Of a DNA stretch of 64,000 nucleotides, positions 34,525 to 44,202 are shown in pieces. The notes beneath the pieces are model-generated. The model was not told the origin of the DNA, did not search any database, and was given only the letters and a program-made list of their open reading frames with translations. The position numbers and the translations under genes are program-made. The DNA comes from VYFG01 sp965203365. Its GTDB lineage: Bacteria > Pseudomonadota > Gammaproteobacteria > Arenicellales > Poriferihabitantaceae. The stretch's first letter is position 1. Every line of letters begins with the position of its first letter. The stretch lies in the NCBI GenBank assembly GCA_965203365.1, contig OZ241878.1, positions 868,001 through 932,000 of the forward strand, given 5' to 3'.

Positions 34525-35262
34525 TTATCGCTTGCCATGGTTAGGAAACATTTTTTGATATCGCAGCAATTGGCGGTAAACTCGATGGCTACGAAGCTCC
34601 TTGGCACCGAGTTGGTGATATATCAATCCGCGAATCAGGCGTTTGGCTTCTGCGTGGGATTGAGATGATCGCAACATCTCATCATCAAGCTCTCTGAGCG
34701 TTGCCCCTTGAACAGAAAACCCCGCTCCCGCGGCAGAGGTGGCGGCTGGACCGGATTCTGGGGCATAAACGTACTGAACGGTGGGGTCAATGATCTTTCC
34801 ACTGCCTACATCGTGGTCTAGGATCAGACCAAAGCCAATTTCATGCAATAGATGCTTTTCAAAGATTCTTAGTGTTTGTGCAATCTCATATCCGCAAGAA
34901 AGACTTCGAACAGTCTCTTCATAGGCAAAATATAGTTCAGTGTGGGCATCAAGCTGACGGAGCATTTTTAGCAAGAGCTCGTTAACATACAGTCCGGCAT
35001 GTAATCCAGTACCGAAAATGTCCGGGAGATGCGTTGTCGATTCCACCGCAGTCAATATGGGGAGGGCACTTTTTCCGGACCAACCTAAAAGTACCGGTTT
35101 AAACGGCATCAAACTGCCTCGTCGTCCACTTTTACGAGACCGAACGCCCTTGGCAATCAACCGGCAGCGGCCGTGGTCCCGACTGAATATATCCACCAAC
35201 AAGCTGGATTCCCGATAGGGTCTGGTATGCAGCACATAAGCCGGTTGCCGGGTGACTTTCAC
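34525..35262 (-). CDS. recO: DNA repair protein RecO
   Basis: A 245-residue recombination mediator that helps RecA load at gaps. It begins RQPAYVLHTRPYRESSLLVDIFSRDHGRCRLIAKGVR, the conserved OB-fold start, and contains LHAGLYVNELLLKML and a C-terminal helical domain ending SHRVYRQLLRY. The usual zinc-binding cysteines are not apparent, as in E. coli RecO. It lies 16 bases after era. pdxJ, which often follows recO, is absent; the next feature is the insertion sequence. Confidence 0.93.
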   Translation of the reverse strand: MKVTRQPAYVLHTRPYRESSLLVDIFSRDHGRCRLIAKGVRSRKSGRRGSLMPFKPVLLGWSGKSALPILTAVESTTHLPDIFGTGLHAGLYVNELLLKMLRQLDAHTELYFAYEETVRSLSCGYEIAQTLRIFEKHLLHEIGFGLILDHDVGSGKIIDPTVQYVYAPESGPAATSAAGAGFSVQGATLRELDDEMLRSSQSHAEAKRLIRGLIYHQLGAKELRSHRVYRQLLRYQKMFPNHGKR

Positions 35263-35278
35263 GTCCAGGTCGACAGGG

Positions 35279-36187
35279 CTATTCGTCGGTATAACCTAAC
35301 GACCTTAACATGGCAAGATTGTCCCGCCAGCGTTCTCGTTTCTTTACCCAGATGTCGAGGCGGACTCTTACACCGAACTGATGTTCCATCATCTTCCGGG
35401 CCCGTTGACCGATCGTTTTTAGTGCTTTTCCTTCCTGACCAATAATAATTCGCTTTTGCCCCTCTCGTTCAACCCAGACGATCATTTCGAGTTGCCAGTG
35501 CTTGGGGTCTGATCGATCAAATTTCGTCAACTCTACTGCGGATTCATAAGGCAGTTCATCACCGAACAAGGCAAATATCTGTTCTCGCAGAAACTCCGAT
35601 GCGCGAAACCCCGGGCCACGGTCACTGATTTGATCCGACGAAAATCCAGCTGGTCCGACAGGCAACTGAGAGATCAGGGTGGGGAGAAGAAAGCGATCAA
35701 GGTCGTCTTTCCGTGCAGACAGTGGAATGATGGCCTGAAACTCGTGGATGTGTCTGCTCTCATCAATCAGCGGCAATAATGTTGACTTTTTTCGGAGTTG
35801 ATCGATCTTGTTGATCAGCAGAATAACCGGAGCTTTTCGGCTAGCCACCGGGTGAAAGGCTCTTTTTGCACCCGGTGTCCAACCTCCATGCACGATCATG
35901 AAGATGATCAGGTCAATCCCATGCAGAGACGCTTTGGCTGTCTGGTTTATTTGGCGATTGAGCGCTTTTTGTTGGTTGAAATGTAGTCCTGGGGTATCGA
36001 CAAAAACGATCTGGCTATCGGGGAAAGTGCGTATACCCATAATCCGGTGTCGAGTAGTTTGGGGATGACGCGAAACGATTGAGACCTTTGATTGGGTGAG
36101 ACGGTTTACTAGCGTGGATTTCCCCACATTGGGAGGACCAAAGACGGTGACAAATCCAAATCGGTGGGGAGGGCTTTCACTGTTCAC
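35279..36187 (-). CDS. era: GTPase Era
   Basis: Ribosome-assembly GTPase that binds 16S rRNA. The GTG at 36187 is chosen (302 residues): it lies 10 bases after the rnc stop and leaves the family-typical short lead before FGFVTVFGPPNVGKSTLVNRL. The longer ATG starts lie inside rnc. G1 is GPPNVGKS (17-24), G3 is VDTPGLH, G4 is NKID; a KH domain follows with IIIGQEGKALKTIGQRARKMME. Part of lepA-lepB-rnc-era-recO. Confidence 0.94.
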   Translation of the reverse strand: MNSESPPHRFGFVTVFGPPNVGKSTLVNRLTQSKVSIVSRHPQTTRHRIMGIRTFPDSQIVFVDTPGLHFNQQKALNRQINQTAKASLHGIDLIIFMIVHGGWTPGAKRAFHPVASRKAPVILLINKIDQLRKKSTLLPLIDESRHIHEFQAIIPLSARKDDLDRFLLPTLISQLPVGPAGFSSDQISDRGPGFRASEFLREQIFALFGDELPYESAVELTKFDRSDPKHWQLEMIVWVEREGQKRIIIGQEGKALKTIGQRARKMMEHQFGVRVRLDIWVKKRERWRDNLAMLRSLGYTDE

Positions 36188-36197
36188 AGCAAACGAT

Positions 36198-36875
36198 TCA
36201 GACTCCCATGGATTCCAGAGCACAATATGCCAACTCTGCGGCATTTTGTTCTGCATGGCGCCTGCTGCGACCAGAGGACACGAACGGGCTGTCTGGATGT
36301 TCAATTTCGCATGAAACGTGAAAAATCAACTCATGTGGCCGCCCTTGTTGTGCAATCACCTCGTATATCGGTAATGGCATGGCATATTTCTGCAACCGCT
36401 CTTGCAATCGTGTTTTGTGATCTTTGGGGAAATCCCTATCAATAGTTGTCAAATGGTCTTGGAACAGCTTCTGGATGACGGTCTTCACATAGCTGAATCC
36501 TCCATCAAGATAAATCGCTCCCAAAATTGCTTCCAATGCACCTGACAAAATGGAGTCTCTCTCAAATCCGCCACTTTTGTATTCTCCCTCTCCGAGGCGA
36601 AGAAACTTACCTAATTCCAGACAGCGTGCGATGGACGCAAGAGTATGACCTTTGACCAGACTAGACCGCATCCGAGTCAGATTACCTTCCGGCAACATAG
36701 GGAACTGTTGGTATAGCGAGTTGGCCACGACAAATCCCAGCACACTATCACCGAGAAACTCCAGGCGTTCGTTATGGTTCTTGTGATAACTGCGATGCGT
36801 CAACGCCTGTTCGAGCAGTTTCCGTTCGTGAAAACGATAGTTCAGTGCAGTCTCAAGCAAACCAAAATCGTTCAT
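36198..36875 (-). CDS. rnc: ribonuclease III
   Basis: Double-strand-specific RNase of 225 residues. The catalytic signature ERLEFLGDSVLGFVVA (about 38-53) and the acidic LEAILGAIYLDGG are present, followed by a dsRNA-binding domain (DHKTRLQERLQKYAMPLPIYEVI, SSGRSRRHAEQNAAELA). Processes rRNA precursors and operon leaders. It is followed closely by era on the same strand. Confidence 0.96.
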   Translation of the reverse strand: MNDFGLLETALNYRFHERKLLEQALTHRSYHKNHNERLEFLGDSVLGFVVANSLYQQFPMLPEGNLTRMRSSLVKGHTLASIARCLELGKFLRLGEGEYKSGGFERDSILSGALEAILGAIYLDGGFSYVKTVIQKLFQDHLTTIDRDFPKDHKTRLQERLQKYAMPLPIYEVIAQQGRPHELIFHVSCEIEHPDSPFVSSGRSRRHAEQNAAELAYCALESMGV

Positions 36876-37002
36876 CAGCTTAGATCATAGGAACCCAGAA
36901 TTCAGCGTCCATGGAATGCACCCAGCAATGACCGATCATGGTTCAAAATCTTTCCCACACAGGATGGAAAGCTCTGTGTGAGGAATATCACCGTTTCACC
37001 CA

Positions 37003-37812
37003 CTAATGGATGCCATTTCCAATTCTATTCCAATTGATTCCGCCCCCTGTATCGCTTTTCCAACTGAACCAGATAAAGAAGGCCTTCCCCACGATGTTCT
37101 CTTCCGGAACAAAGCGCCAATACCGACTATCATTGCTATGGTCCCGATTATCCCCCATCACAAAATAATGCCCTTCAGGCACCTCGACTTCCATATTCCG
37201 GGTTCGGGTCATTCGGTCATCAATCAGAATGAAATGATCCGAATCGTCGATGGTTTCTTTTAATCGACGTGCCTTGTATCCTCGCAGATTGGATTGTAGG
37301 TAGTCGTATTCCCCGGCTGGTTCGATCTTGGCTGGTTGACCATTGATCGCCAATTTCTTGTCGATGTAGGTGAGTTTGTCACCAGGCAAGCCCACAACCC
37401 TTTTGATAAAAGCCAGTGAGGGATTCTGAGGAAAACGAAAGACCATGACATCTCCCCTTTCCGGTAGTCCGATGTCCAGCAGCTTTTGGTTGAGGAAAGG
37501 CAGTCTAATCCCATAACTGAATTTGTTCACCAATATAAAATCTCCATTTTGCAAGTTGGGCAACATGGAACCTGATGGAATGCGGAAGGGTTCCACCACG
37601 AAGGAACGCAGAACAAATACGATGAGGATCACTGGAAACAGAGATCGTGCATACTCCACCAATATTGGCTGTTTGACCTGTTGCGGTGCTTTCGCATCAG
37701 CACCGACCATCACGCTTACATTGCCTGTACGACCCTCAAACATGAACCGGTATCCATAAGATATCAGTCCGGTGATTACTAAAAAAATAAACAATATAAG
37801 AGAAAAATCCAC
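37003..37812 (-). CDS. lepB: signal peptidase I
   Basis: Membrane protease that removes signal peptides. I start it at the GTG 37812 (269 residues), preceded by GGTAG; the only upstream ATG lies inside lepA. There are two membrane helices (about 3-20 and 55-75), the catalytic Ser82 in FRIPSGSML and Lys137 in FIKRVVGLPGD, and the box E motif GHYFVMGDNRDHSNDSR. Length and motif order match the family. Between lepA and rnc in the standard operon. Confidence 0.94.
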   Translation of the reverse strand: MDFSLILFIFLVITGLISYGYRFMFEGRTGNVSVMVGADAKAPQQVKQPILVEYARSLFPVILIVFVLRSFVVEPFRIPSGSMLPNLQNGDFILVNKFSYGIRLPFLNQKLLDIGLPERGDVMVFRFPQNPSLAFIKRVVGLPGDKLTYIDKKLAINGQPAKIEPAGEYDYLQSNLRGYKARRLKETIDDSDHFILIDDRMTRTRNMEVEVPEGHYFVMGDNRDHSNDSRYWRFVPEENIVGKAFFIWFSWKSDTGGGINWNRIGNGIH

Positions 37813-37867
37813 GAATCTACCTGATAGTTTCTGATTGAGAATATGGTGAAATGCCCATAACCAAGTG

Positions 37868-39679
37868 CTATTCCCGATCCACCTTGAGGACTGACAGGAA
37901 TGCTTCTTGCGGAATTTCAACGGAACCAACCTGTTTCATCCGCTTTTTACCGGCTTTCTGCTTTTCGATCAACTTTCGCTTCCGGGTAATATCTCCACCA
38001 TAGCATTTTGCCGTCACGTTTTTCCGTAACGCCTTGACGGTCTCGCGTGCGATGATTTTCGAACCGATGGCCGCTTGGATCGCCACATCAAACATTTGTC
38101 GCGGGATCAGTTTACGCATTCGTTGCACCAGCAACCTGGCTCGGCGCTGGCTCTGCCCACGGTGGATCAGGACGGCCAGCGGGTCCACTCGGTCACCATT
38201 GATCATGACATCTACCTTCACCATATCCGTCGGACGGTTGCCAATATACTCATAGTCCAAGGAGGCATAACCCCGGGTATTTGATTTCAGATGATCATAA
38301 AAATCCAGCACTACCTCATTGAAAGGCATCTCGAAATCCACGGTCACCTGACGGCCGTGATACTGGATGTTTCGCTGTACCCCTCGTTTCTCGACACAGA
38401 TTGACAGCACTCCTCCGATATAAGTATGTGGAACCAGAATCCGAGCCAGGATTATCGGCTCCAGTATTTCCTTTATGCGAGATAGATCTGGCAGTTTCGA
38501 TGGATTGTCAATGTGGACTGTACTACCGTCTTTCAACCGAACCTCGTACACCACAGAAGGCGCTGTGGTGATCAGTTCCAGATTGTACTCGCGTTCCAGC
38601 CGTTCCTGCACGATTTCCATATGGAGCATGCCCAGAAAGCCACAACGAAAACCAAAACCCAACGCCAGAGAGGATTCCGGCTGATAAGACAAGGCGGCAT
38701 CATTCAGTCTCAGTTTTTCCAATGCCACCCGAAAGGTTTCGTAATCCGAATTGTTCACTGGGTAAAGGCCAGCAAACACGGTCGGCTTTACCTCTTTGAA
38801 ACCGGGCAAGGGAGCATTCGCTTTCCGATGGGAGAGTGTAACCGTATCCCCTACCCTAGCGGCCTTGATATCCTTCAGACCAGCAATCAAAAACCCGACC
38901 ATTCCTGTAGATAATTCTTTGATTTCAAATGGCTTTGGCTTGAAAATACCCACTTGCTCCACTTGATGATCAAATCCGGTAGACATCATACGGACTCGGT
39001 TGCGAGCACTAGGGAGATTCCCATCAAACACCCTGACCAGTGAAACCACCCCTAGGTAATTGTCAAACCAGGAGTCCAGTACCAGGGCTTTCAAGGGTAC
39101 ATCGGTCAGCCCCGAAGGTGGCGGCACCAATCGTACGACCTGCTCCAGGACTTGGTCGACTCCTTGCCCAGTTTTTGCACTTACCGTTAGGGCATCGGAG
39201 TTGTCGATACCAATCACTTCCTCGATTTCAGCGAGAACCCGTTGTGGTTCTGCCGCCGGAAGATCGATTTTATTCAGGACAGGGATCACAGTGAGACCGA
39301 GGTCGACCGCAGTGTAACAATTGGCGACAGTTTGGGCTTCGACCCCTTGGGCGGCATCAATCACCAACAATGCCCCTTCACATGCCTGAAGGGATCGTGA
39401 TACTTCATACGCAAAATCCACATGCCCGGGGGTATCAATCAAATTGAGCTGATATTTGTACCCATCTTGCGCGATAAAATCCAACGTTACACTTTGAGCC
39501 TTGATGGTGATACCGCGTTCCCGCTCGATTTCCATGGAGTCGAGGACCTGTTCTTTCATCTCCCGCTCGTTCAATCCTCCACACAATTGGATAAACCGGT
39601 CTGCCAACGTCGATTTACCATGGTCGACATGCGCGATAATGGCAAAATTACGAATACGAGACTGATCAATCCTGGACAT
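37868..39679 (-). CDS. lepA: translation elongation factor 4 (LepA)
   Basis: A 603-residue ribosomal GTPase. G1 is AHVDHGKSTLADR, G3 is DTPGHVDF, G4 is NKIDLP. Domains follow in the EF-G-like order, with the LepA-specific C-terminal domain (SYQPESSLALGFGFRCGFLGMLHMEIVQERLERE, and KCYGGDITRKRKLIEKQKAGKKRMK). Length is normal. First gene of lepA-lepB-rnc-era-recO. Confidence 0.97.
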   Translation of the reverse strand: MSRIDQSRIRNFAIIAHVDHGKSTLADRFIQLCGGLNEREMKEQVLDSMEIERERGITIKAQSVTLDFIAQDGYKYQLNLIDTPGHVDFAYEVSRSLQACEGALLVIDAAQGVEAQTVANCYTAVDLGLTVIPVLNKIDLPAAEPQRVLAEIEEVIGIDNSDALTVSAKTGQGVDQVLEQVVRLVPPPSGLTDVPLKALVLDSWFDNYLGVVSLVRVFDGNLPSARNRVRMMSTGFDHQVEQVGIFKPKPFEIKELSTGMVGFLIAGLKDIKAARVGDTVTLSHRKANAPLPGFKEVKPTVFAGLYPVNNSDYETFRVALEKLRLNDAALSYQPESSLALGFGFRCGFLGMLHMEIVQERLEREYNLELITTAPSVVYEVRLKDGSTVHIDNPSKLPDLSRIKEILEPIILARILVPHTYIGGVLSICVEKRGVQRNIQYHGRQVTVDFEMPFNEVVLDFYDHLKSNTRGYASLDYEYIGNRPTDMVKVDVMINGDRVDPLAVLIHRGQSQRRARLLVQRMRKLIPRQMFDVAIQAAIGSKIIARETVKALRKNVTAKCYGGDITRKRKLIEKQKAGKKRMKQVGSVEIPQEAFLSVLKVDRE

Positions 39680-40117
39680 GGGATAAAGATTGGGAAGAAT
39701 CCTGACAGCAACTAGTTGAACGGCATGGGTTTACGAGGGTGGGAATGATCCATATCCGGTCAAACCGAAGCAGGAAATAAGCGAGTGGCGGATTGTACCC
39801 GGTTTGCCTGTGGAATTCCCTGATTTTGCGAAGGTGATTTGATATGCTCACATCGAGACGAGTTGCCTTGGTACAGCGTCTCAATACGGAAGTTCCCGAC
39901 CATTCTGAATCTGTACGACATATTTCCGATGGGTTCCGGGAACGACGGAATGGCACGATGTCACTGATTGACTCACATAAGAAATGGTTGTGGGTATCAA
40001 CGATGAAGGGATTACTCCAATTCCATTTCTTGTGTGATCTATAAACGCGGCGAACCAGCAGAATATGTATCAGGTTAGAATCTTCTGATTTCAAGATAGC
40101 CAATTCTTCCCCTTGCC
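39680..40117. other. gap between lepA and ppc with a large inverted repeat
   Basis: No convincing gene. A 145-codon minus-strand frame (39666-40103) overlaps the lepA start and has no recognisable features. The region should contain divergent promoters for lepA and ppc. It also contains the inverted repeat listed separately at 39974-40036. Confidence 0.5.
39974..40036. repeat. inverted repeat, 13 of 14 bases paired
   Basis: CACATAAGAAATGG (39974-39987) and CCATTTCTTGTGTG (40023-40036) are complementary at 13 of 14 positions with a 35-base loop, about 80 bases upstream of ppc. No T-run follows on either strand, so it is not a simple terminator. It could be an operator, an RNA structure in the ppc leader or a small mobile-element remnant. 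Confidence 0.7.
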
Positions 40118-42853
40118 ATGTCGATTTCTGCCACTAGCCAGGTGAATCAATACTATTCGCTGAATATCGGTGATGACCGATTGCGCAGTGACGTTCGGCT
40201 ACTAGGGACCTTGTTGGGCGAGACCATTTACCGAAAGGAGGGCGAAGATCTGTATGCACTGGTGGAGAATGTCCGCCAATTGGCAAAAGATGCCCGTCAG
40301 GGAGATACTGCTTGTGTGGACCGACTGGTGACCTTGCTGACCGAGCAGACCAGTGATCGGTTGGTATTATTGACCAGAGCATTTGCCCAATTTCTGAACC
40401 TTGCTAATATTGCCGAACAACATCACCAGATTAGAAGCAGACGCCAGATTGCTGCATCCACGTTTGAGGAGGGAGAATCGGGCACGCATGCGAGCGGTTT
40501 CATGGAAGCAGAGTTTCATAAGTTACTAGATGCAGGGGTGAGACCTGACGAATTGCATCAGTGCATTTTGGGTCTGAATATCGAATTGGTATTGACTGCC
40601 CACCCTACGGAAATCGTGCGTCGGAGTGTTTCAGACAAGTTTCTAAGGATCCAGCATCTGTTGGCACAGAATGATCAGCCGGATATGTCCAGGCTGGAAC
40701 GGCAGGAAATTCGGGACTCCCTTCACCGCGTCGTGGCTGAAGTCTGGGAGACCGATGAAATTCGTCGAGTCCGGCTGACCCCTGTGGATGAAGCCCGTAA
40801 TGGTCTGCTCGCGGTGGAACAATCTCTTTGGAATGTGATTCCCGAGATGTACCGCCGACTTGACCGGGCATCAATGAACTGCACTCAACAACAGTTACCA
40901 TTGGGTGTGACGCCAATCCGCTTTGGTTCATGGATGGGTGGTGACCGCGATGGCAACCCGAACACCACCCCCCAAGTTACCCGTGAAGTCTGTCTTATTT
41001 CGCGTATTTGCGCGGCAAAACTGTATCTAAAAGAAATTGATGCATTGTGTCACGACCTCACCATGGATAGTGCGAGTCCGGAATTAATGAAAGCAGTCGG
41101 TCCGAATGTGGCTGAGCCCTATCGTGTGTTACTTCAAGGTGTTTTGAAACGATTGCGTGCCACCCTTCGCCACCTTGACCGTACATTGAAAGCGGTGAGA
41201 TCCGGGGAGCTCACACGCCTTCCACCCATCAAGGGAGAACTGTATCTTCAGAAGGAAAAGTTCAGAGCACCGTTGATCCTTTGCTATCGTTCTTTGGTCG
41301 ATACCGGCAATGAACTGATTGCAGAGGGCCGATTGAAGGATATTCTCAGACGAGTTGATGCATTTGGCCTTGTGTTGCTCAAGCTCGATATCCGTCAGGA
41401 GGCGGACCGACACGGAGCAGTTATTGATGCCATTACCCAACATCTGGGGATGGGCAATTATCTGGACTGGCCAGAAAAAGAAAAACAGGCGTTTCTGATA
41501 CGTGAGTTGAAGAGCCGTCGACCGCTTGTGATGTCTACATTCCCGGGTGAAGATGAAGTCAATGCCGAGATCAAAGAAGTACTGGATACCTTTCGCATGT
41601 TATCCGTGCAAAATCCAGAATCGCTTGGAACGTATGTGATTTCAATGGCTTCAGAGCCTTCGGATGTTTTGGAGGTCGCCTTGCTGCAAAAGGAATGCCG
41701 CCTTCGAAAAAATTTGCCCATCGCTCCACTATTCGAACGTTTGAGCGACCTTCAAAATGCCGCATCCTGCCTAGATCAGTTGTTTTCGCTACCTTGGTAT
41801 CGTGACCACATCCGGGGAAAGCAGGAAGTCATGATCGGTTATTCAGATTCTGCCAAGGATGCAGGAAAGCTGGCCGCCGCCTGGGGGCTTTACCAAGCTC
41901 AAGAGGAATTGGTCAAGGTCAGCGAGCGCCATGGGGTTGTTCTGACCTTGTTTCATGGTCGTGGAGGAACTGTGGCCCGGGGCGGTGGACCCGCTTACGA
42001 AGCTATCTTGTCGCAACCCCCGGGATCTGTGAATGGCACCATGCGCGTGACTGAACAAGGTGAAGTCATTCAGGCAAAATATGGTCTACCCGGTATGGCC
42101 ATGGAAACCTTGGAGGTGTATGTTGGGGCGGTCCTCGAAGCCACATTGCGGCCGCCGCCAACACCCCAGGATAAATGGCGCCGGGAAGTACAGCAACTTG
42201 CGGATGATTCGTTGGTTGAGTTTCATCGAATTGTGCGACACCATCCGGATTTTGTGGCCTACTTCCAGACGGCCACCCCGGAAAAGGAACTGGGAAACCT
42301 GAAAATCGGCTCGCGCCCCTCCCGACGTCGTCCGGGGGGTGGTATCGAGACGCTCCGGGCCATCCCATGGATATTTGCCTGGACACAGACCCGTCTGATG
42401 CTTCCGGTCTGGTTGGGTGTGGGGAAGGCCCTGGAAGCCGCCATTGATCGAAGGAGTCAGTCCTTGTTGGACGACATGCAAAAAAATTGGCCTTTTTTCA
42501 GTGCCACCATGGACTCCATTGAGATGATTTTTTCAAAAGCCGATGTCAATGTTTCTGCCATGTATGACGCCCGTCTGGTCCCAGATGCATTAAAGGCACT
42601 TGGTGAAGAGTTGCGGCAACTGTACCAAACTACGATGGATCTGACTCTGGCGGTAACCGGGCATACCACTCCTCTTGAAACTCAGCCGGTGGTACTACGT
42701 TCAGTCGAGGTACGCAACACCTATGTGGACCCGCTGAATCTGTTGCAGGTGGAACTCCTGTCCCGGGTTCGAGCAGATAATGATGCCGCTGCATTGGATG
42801 CCCTGCTGGTTGCCATCAACGGTATTGCAGCAGGAATGCGAAATACCGGGTAA
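40118..42853 (+). CDS. ppc: phosphoenolpyruvate carboxylase
   Basis: Anaplerotic enzyme that makes oxaloacetate from PEP and bicarbonate; 911 residues. The catalytic His162 is in LTAHPTEIVRRS, followed by GGDRDGNPNTTP, MIGYSDSAKDAGKLAA, the glycine loop FHGRGGTVARGGGPAYEAI and GSRPSRRRPGGGIETLRAIPW. The C-terminus ends with GMRNTG as in the family. A complete enzyme; mobA follows after 15 bases. Confidence 0.97.
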   Translation: MSISATSQVNQYYSLNIGDDRLRSDVRLLGTLLGETIYRKEGEDLYALVENVRQLAKDARQGDTACVDRLVTLLTEQTSDRLVLLTRAFAQFLNLANIAEQHHQIRSRRQIAASTFEEGESGTHASGFMEAEFHKLLDAGVRPDELHQCILGLNIELVLTAHPTEIVRRSVSDKFLRIQHLLAQNDQPDMSRLERQEIRDSLHRVVAEVWETDEIRRVRLTPVDEARNGLLAVEQSLWNVIPEMYRRLDRASMNCTQQQLPLGVTPIRFGSWMGGDRDGNPNTTPQVTREVCLISRICAAKLYLKEIDALCHDLTMDSASPELMKAVGPNVAEPYRVLLQGVLKRLRATLRHLDRTLKAVRSGELTRLPPIKGELYLQKEKFRAPLILCYRSLVDTGNELIAEGRLKDILRRVDAFGLVLLKLDIRQEADRHGAVIDAITQHLGMGNYLDWPEKEKQAFLIRELKSRRPLVMSTFPGEDEVNAEIKEVLDTFRMLSVQNPESLGTYVISMASEPSDVLEVALLQKECRLRKNLPIAPLFERLSDLQNAASCLDQLFSLPWYRDHIRGKQEVMIGYSDSAKDAGKLAAAWGLYQAQEELVKVSERHGVVLTLFHGRGGTVARGGGPAYEAILSQPPGSVNGTMRVTEQGEVIQAKYGLPGMAMETLEVYVGAVLEATLRPPPTPQDKWRREVQQLADDSLVEFHRIVRHHPDFVAYFQTATPEKELGNLKIGSRPSRRRPGGGIETLRAIPWIFAWTQTRLMLPVWLGVGKALEAAIDRRSQSLLDDMQKNWPFFSATMDSIEMIFSKADVNVSAMYDARLVPDALKALGEELRQLYQTTMDLTLAVTGHTTPLETQPVVLRSVEVRNTYVDPLNLLQVELLSRVRADNDAAALDALLVAINGIAAGMRNTG

Positions 42854-42868
42854 TATGACCGGCCATAG

Positions 42869-43474
42869 ATGATCATGTCGGACCCCATTTCAAGCATCAC
42901 TGCGTTAATCTTGGCCGGCGGCCGGGCCACCCGCATGGATGGGCGCGACAAGGGATTGCTTTTTCTTGATGGCAGGACGTTCGTGGAGCATCTTGTCAGC
43001 CAGATGACACCGCAGGTGGGCTCGATCCTGATCAATGCCAATCGCAATCATGATGCTTATCGAAAAACAGGCTGCCAAGTCTTCGAAGACACTTTGGTTG
43101 GCTTTCAGGGACCGTTGGCCGGCATGCTGGCCGGACTACAAGTCATGCATACGCCTTGGTTAATCACCCTGCCCTGCGATGGTCCTTTTGTTTCAGAACA
43201 TTATGCCCAGAGAATGCTGAGCAGTGCGCAAGACAACAATTGTCTGCTGGTAGTCGCCTCGGACGGAAATCGGTTGCAACCAGTTTATGCACTCATACAT
43301 TCCTCGCTCACGAATAGTCTTAAAAGCTACCTTGAGACGGGTGGACGAAAGATTGATCGTTGGTTTGCTGTGCACCCTTACCACACAGTTTCATTTGCAG
43401 ATCATCAGGATATGTTTATCAACATAAATACGTCTGCAGAGTTCGCTGGACTTACCCTACCGCCAAATGGTTGA
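42869..43474 (+). CDS. mobA: molybdenum cofactor guanylyltransferase MobA
   Basis: Adds GMP to molybdopterin to make the MGD cofactor of enzymes such as nitrate or DMSO reductases. The 201 residues show the nucleotidyltransferase motif LILAGGRATRMDGRDKG (about 14-30), VFEDTLVGFQGPLAGMLAGL and the metal-binding LPCDGPF. A second ATG six bases downstream is an alternative start. It is convergent with alaX. No molybdoenzyme is in the window. Confidence 0.93.
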   Translation: MIMSDPISSITALILAGGRATRMDGRDKGLLFLDGRTFVEHLVSQMTPQVGSILINANRNHDAYRKTGCQVFEDTLVGFQGPLAGMLAGLQVMHTPWLITLPCDGPFVSEHYAQRMLSSAQDNNCLLVVASDGNRLQPVYALIHSSLTNSLKSYLETGGRKIDRWFAVHPYHTVSFADHQDMFININTSAEFAGLTLPPNG

Positions 43475-43500
43475 ATCATCCAGCCCACCATCTGCAGTAA

Positions 43501-44202
43501 TCAGGCTAGTTCCATGGTAATGCGTCGATTTTGTCGACCCTTTTTTTTGATGCTCTGAATCCTCACCGGACCAATTTCTCCACTCCGTGCGACATGCGTG
43601 CCGCCACAAGGTTGAAGGTCCACACCATGAAAGTGTACCAAGCGAACCCTGCCGCTCCCACGGGGAGGCTGAACTGACATGGTACGTACTAAGTCTGGTT
43701 GACTATCCATCTCCTCATCGGTGATCCATTGAAGACTCATCGGTACGTCGGAACGAATCAATTCATTGACCCGCTCCTCGATAGCTTGCCGGTTCGGTGG
43801 GTCAGGCAGGTCAAAATCAAGACGCCCCACGCCATCGCCAATGGAACCACCTGTTACAGCCGCGGGGACTGCGGCGCAAAGCATATGCATACAACTATGC
43901 ATGCGCATGAATCGATATCGACGGTCCCAGTCGATTTCCAATCGAATCAAGTCACCCGAGGAGGGCAACCGGGTCCCTTGCTCAACAATATGTAGGTGCA
44001 ACCCACTGCTCCGCTCCTGATAGCAATCCACAATTCGACCTGTCCCATTGGGACCAGAAAATTCACCCGTATCCCCGGGTTGGCCTCCACCGACCGGATA
44101 GAACACCGTACGGTCTACGGCAAAACCGTTGTCAGTCACGGCTATGACGACAGCCTGACATGACCGGAGATAGCCATTTTCGCGAAATAATTCTTCTGTC
44201 AT
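43501..44202 (-). CDS. alaX: alanyl-tRNA editing protein AlaX
   Basis: Free-standing editing domain homologous to that of alanyl-tRNA synthetase, which hydrolyses mischarged Ser- or Gly-tRNA(Ala). The 233 residues have FYPVGGGQPGDTG, the zinc ligands in RMHSCMHML (HxxxH) and in LQPCGGTHVARSGEIGPV (CxxxH). All four expected ligands are present. It overlaps the upstream oxidoreductase gene by 4 bases. Confidence 0.93.
   Translation of the reverse strand: MTEELFRENGYLRSCQAVVIAVTDNGFAVDRTVFYPVGGGQPGDTGEFSGPNGTGRIVDCYQERSSGLHLHIVEQGTRLPSSGDLIRLEIDWDRRYRFMRMHSCMHMLCAAVPAAVTGGSIGDGVGRLDFDLPDPPNRQAIEERVNELIRSDVPMSLQWITDEEMDSQPDLVRTMSVQPPRGSGRVRLVHFHGVDLQPCGGTHVARSGEIGPVRIQSIKKKGRQNRRITMELA

Noticed and set aside
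39666..40103. Minus-strand frame of 145 codons overlapping the start of lepA.
   Set aside because: Would begin upstream of and overlap lepA in another frame, has irregular composition and no known relatives by eye.
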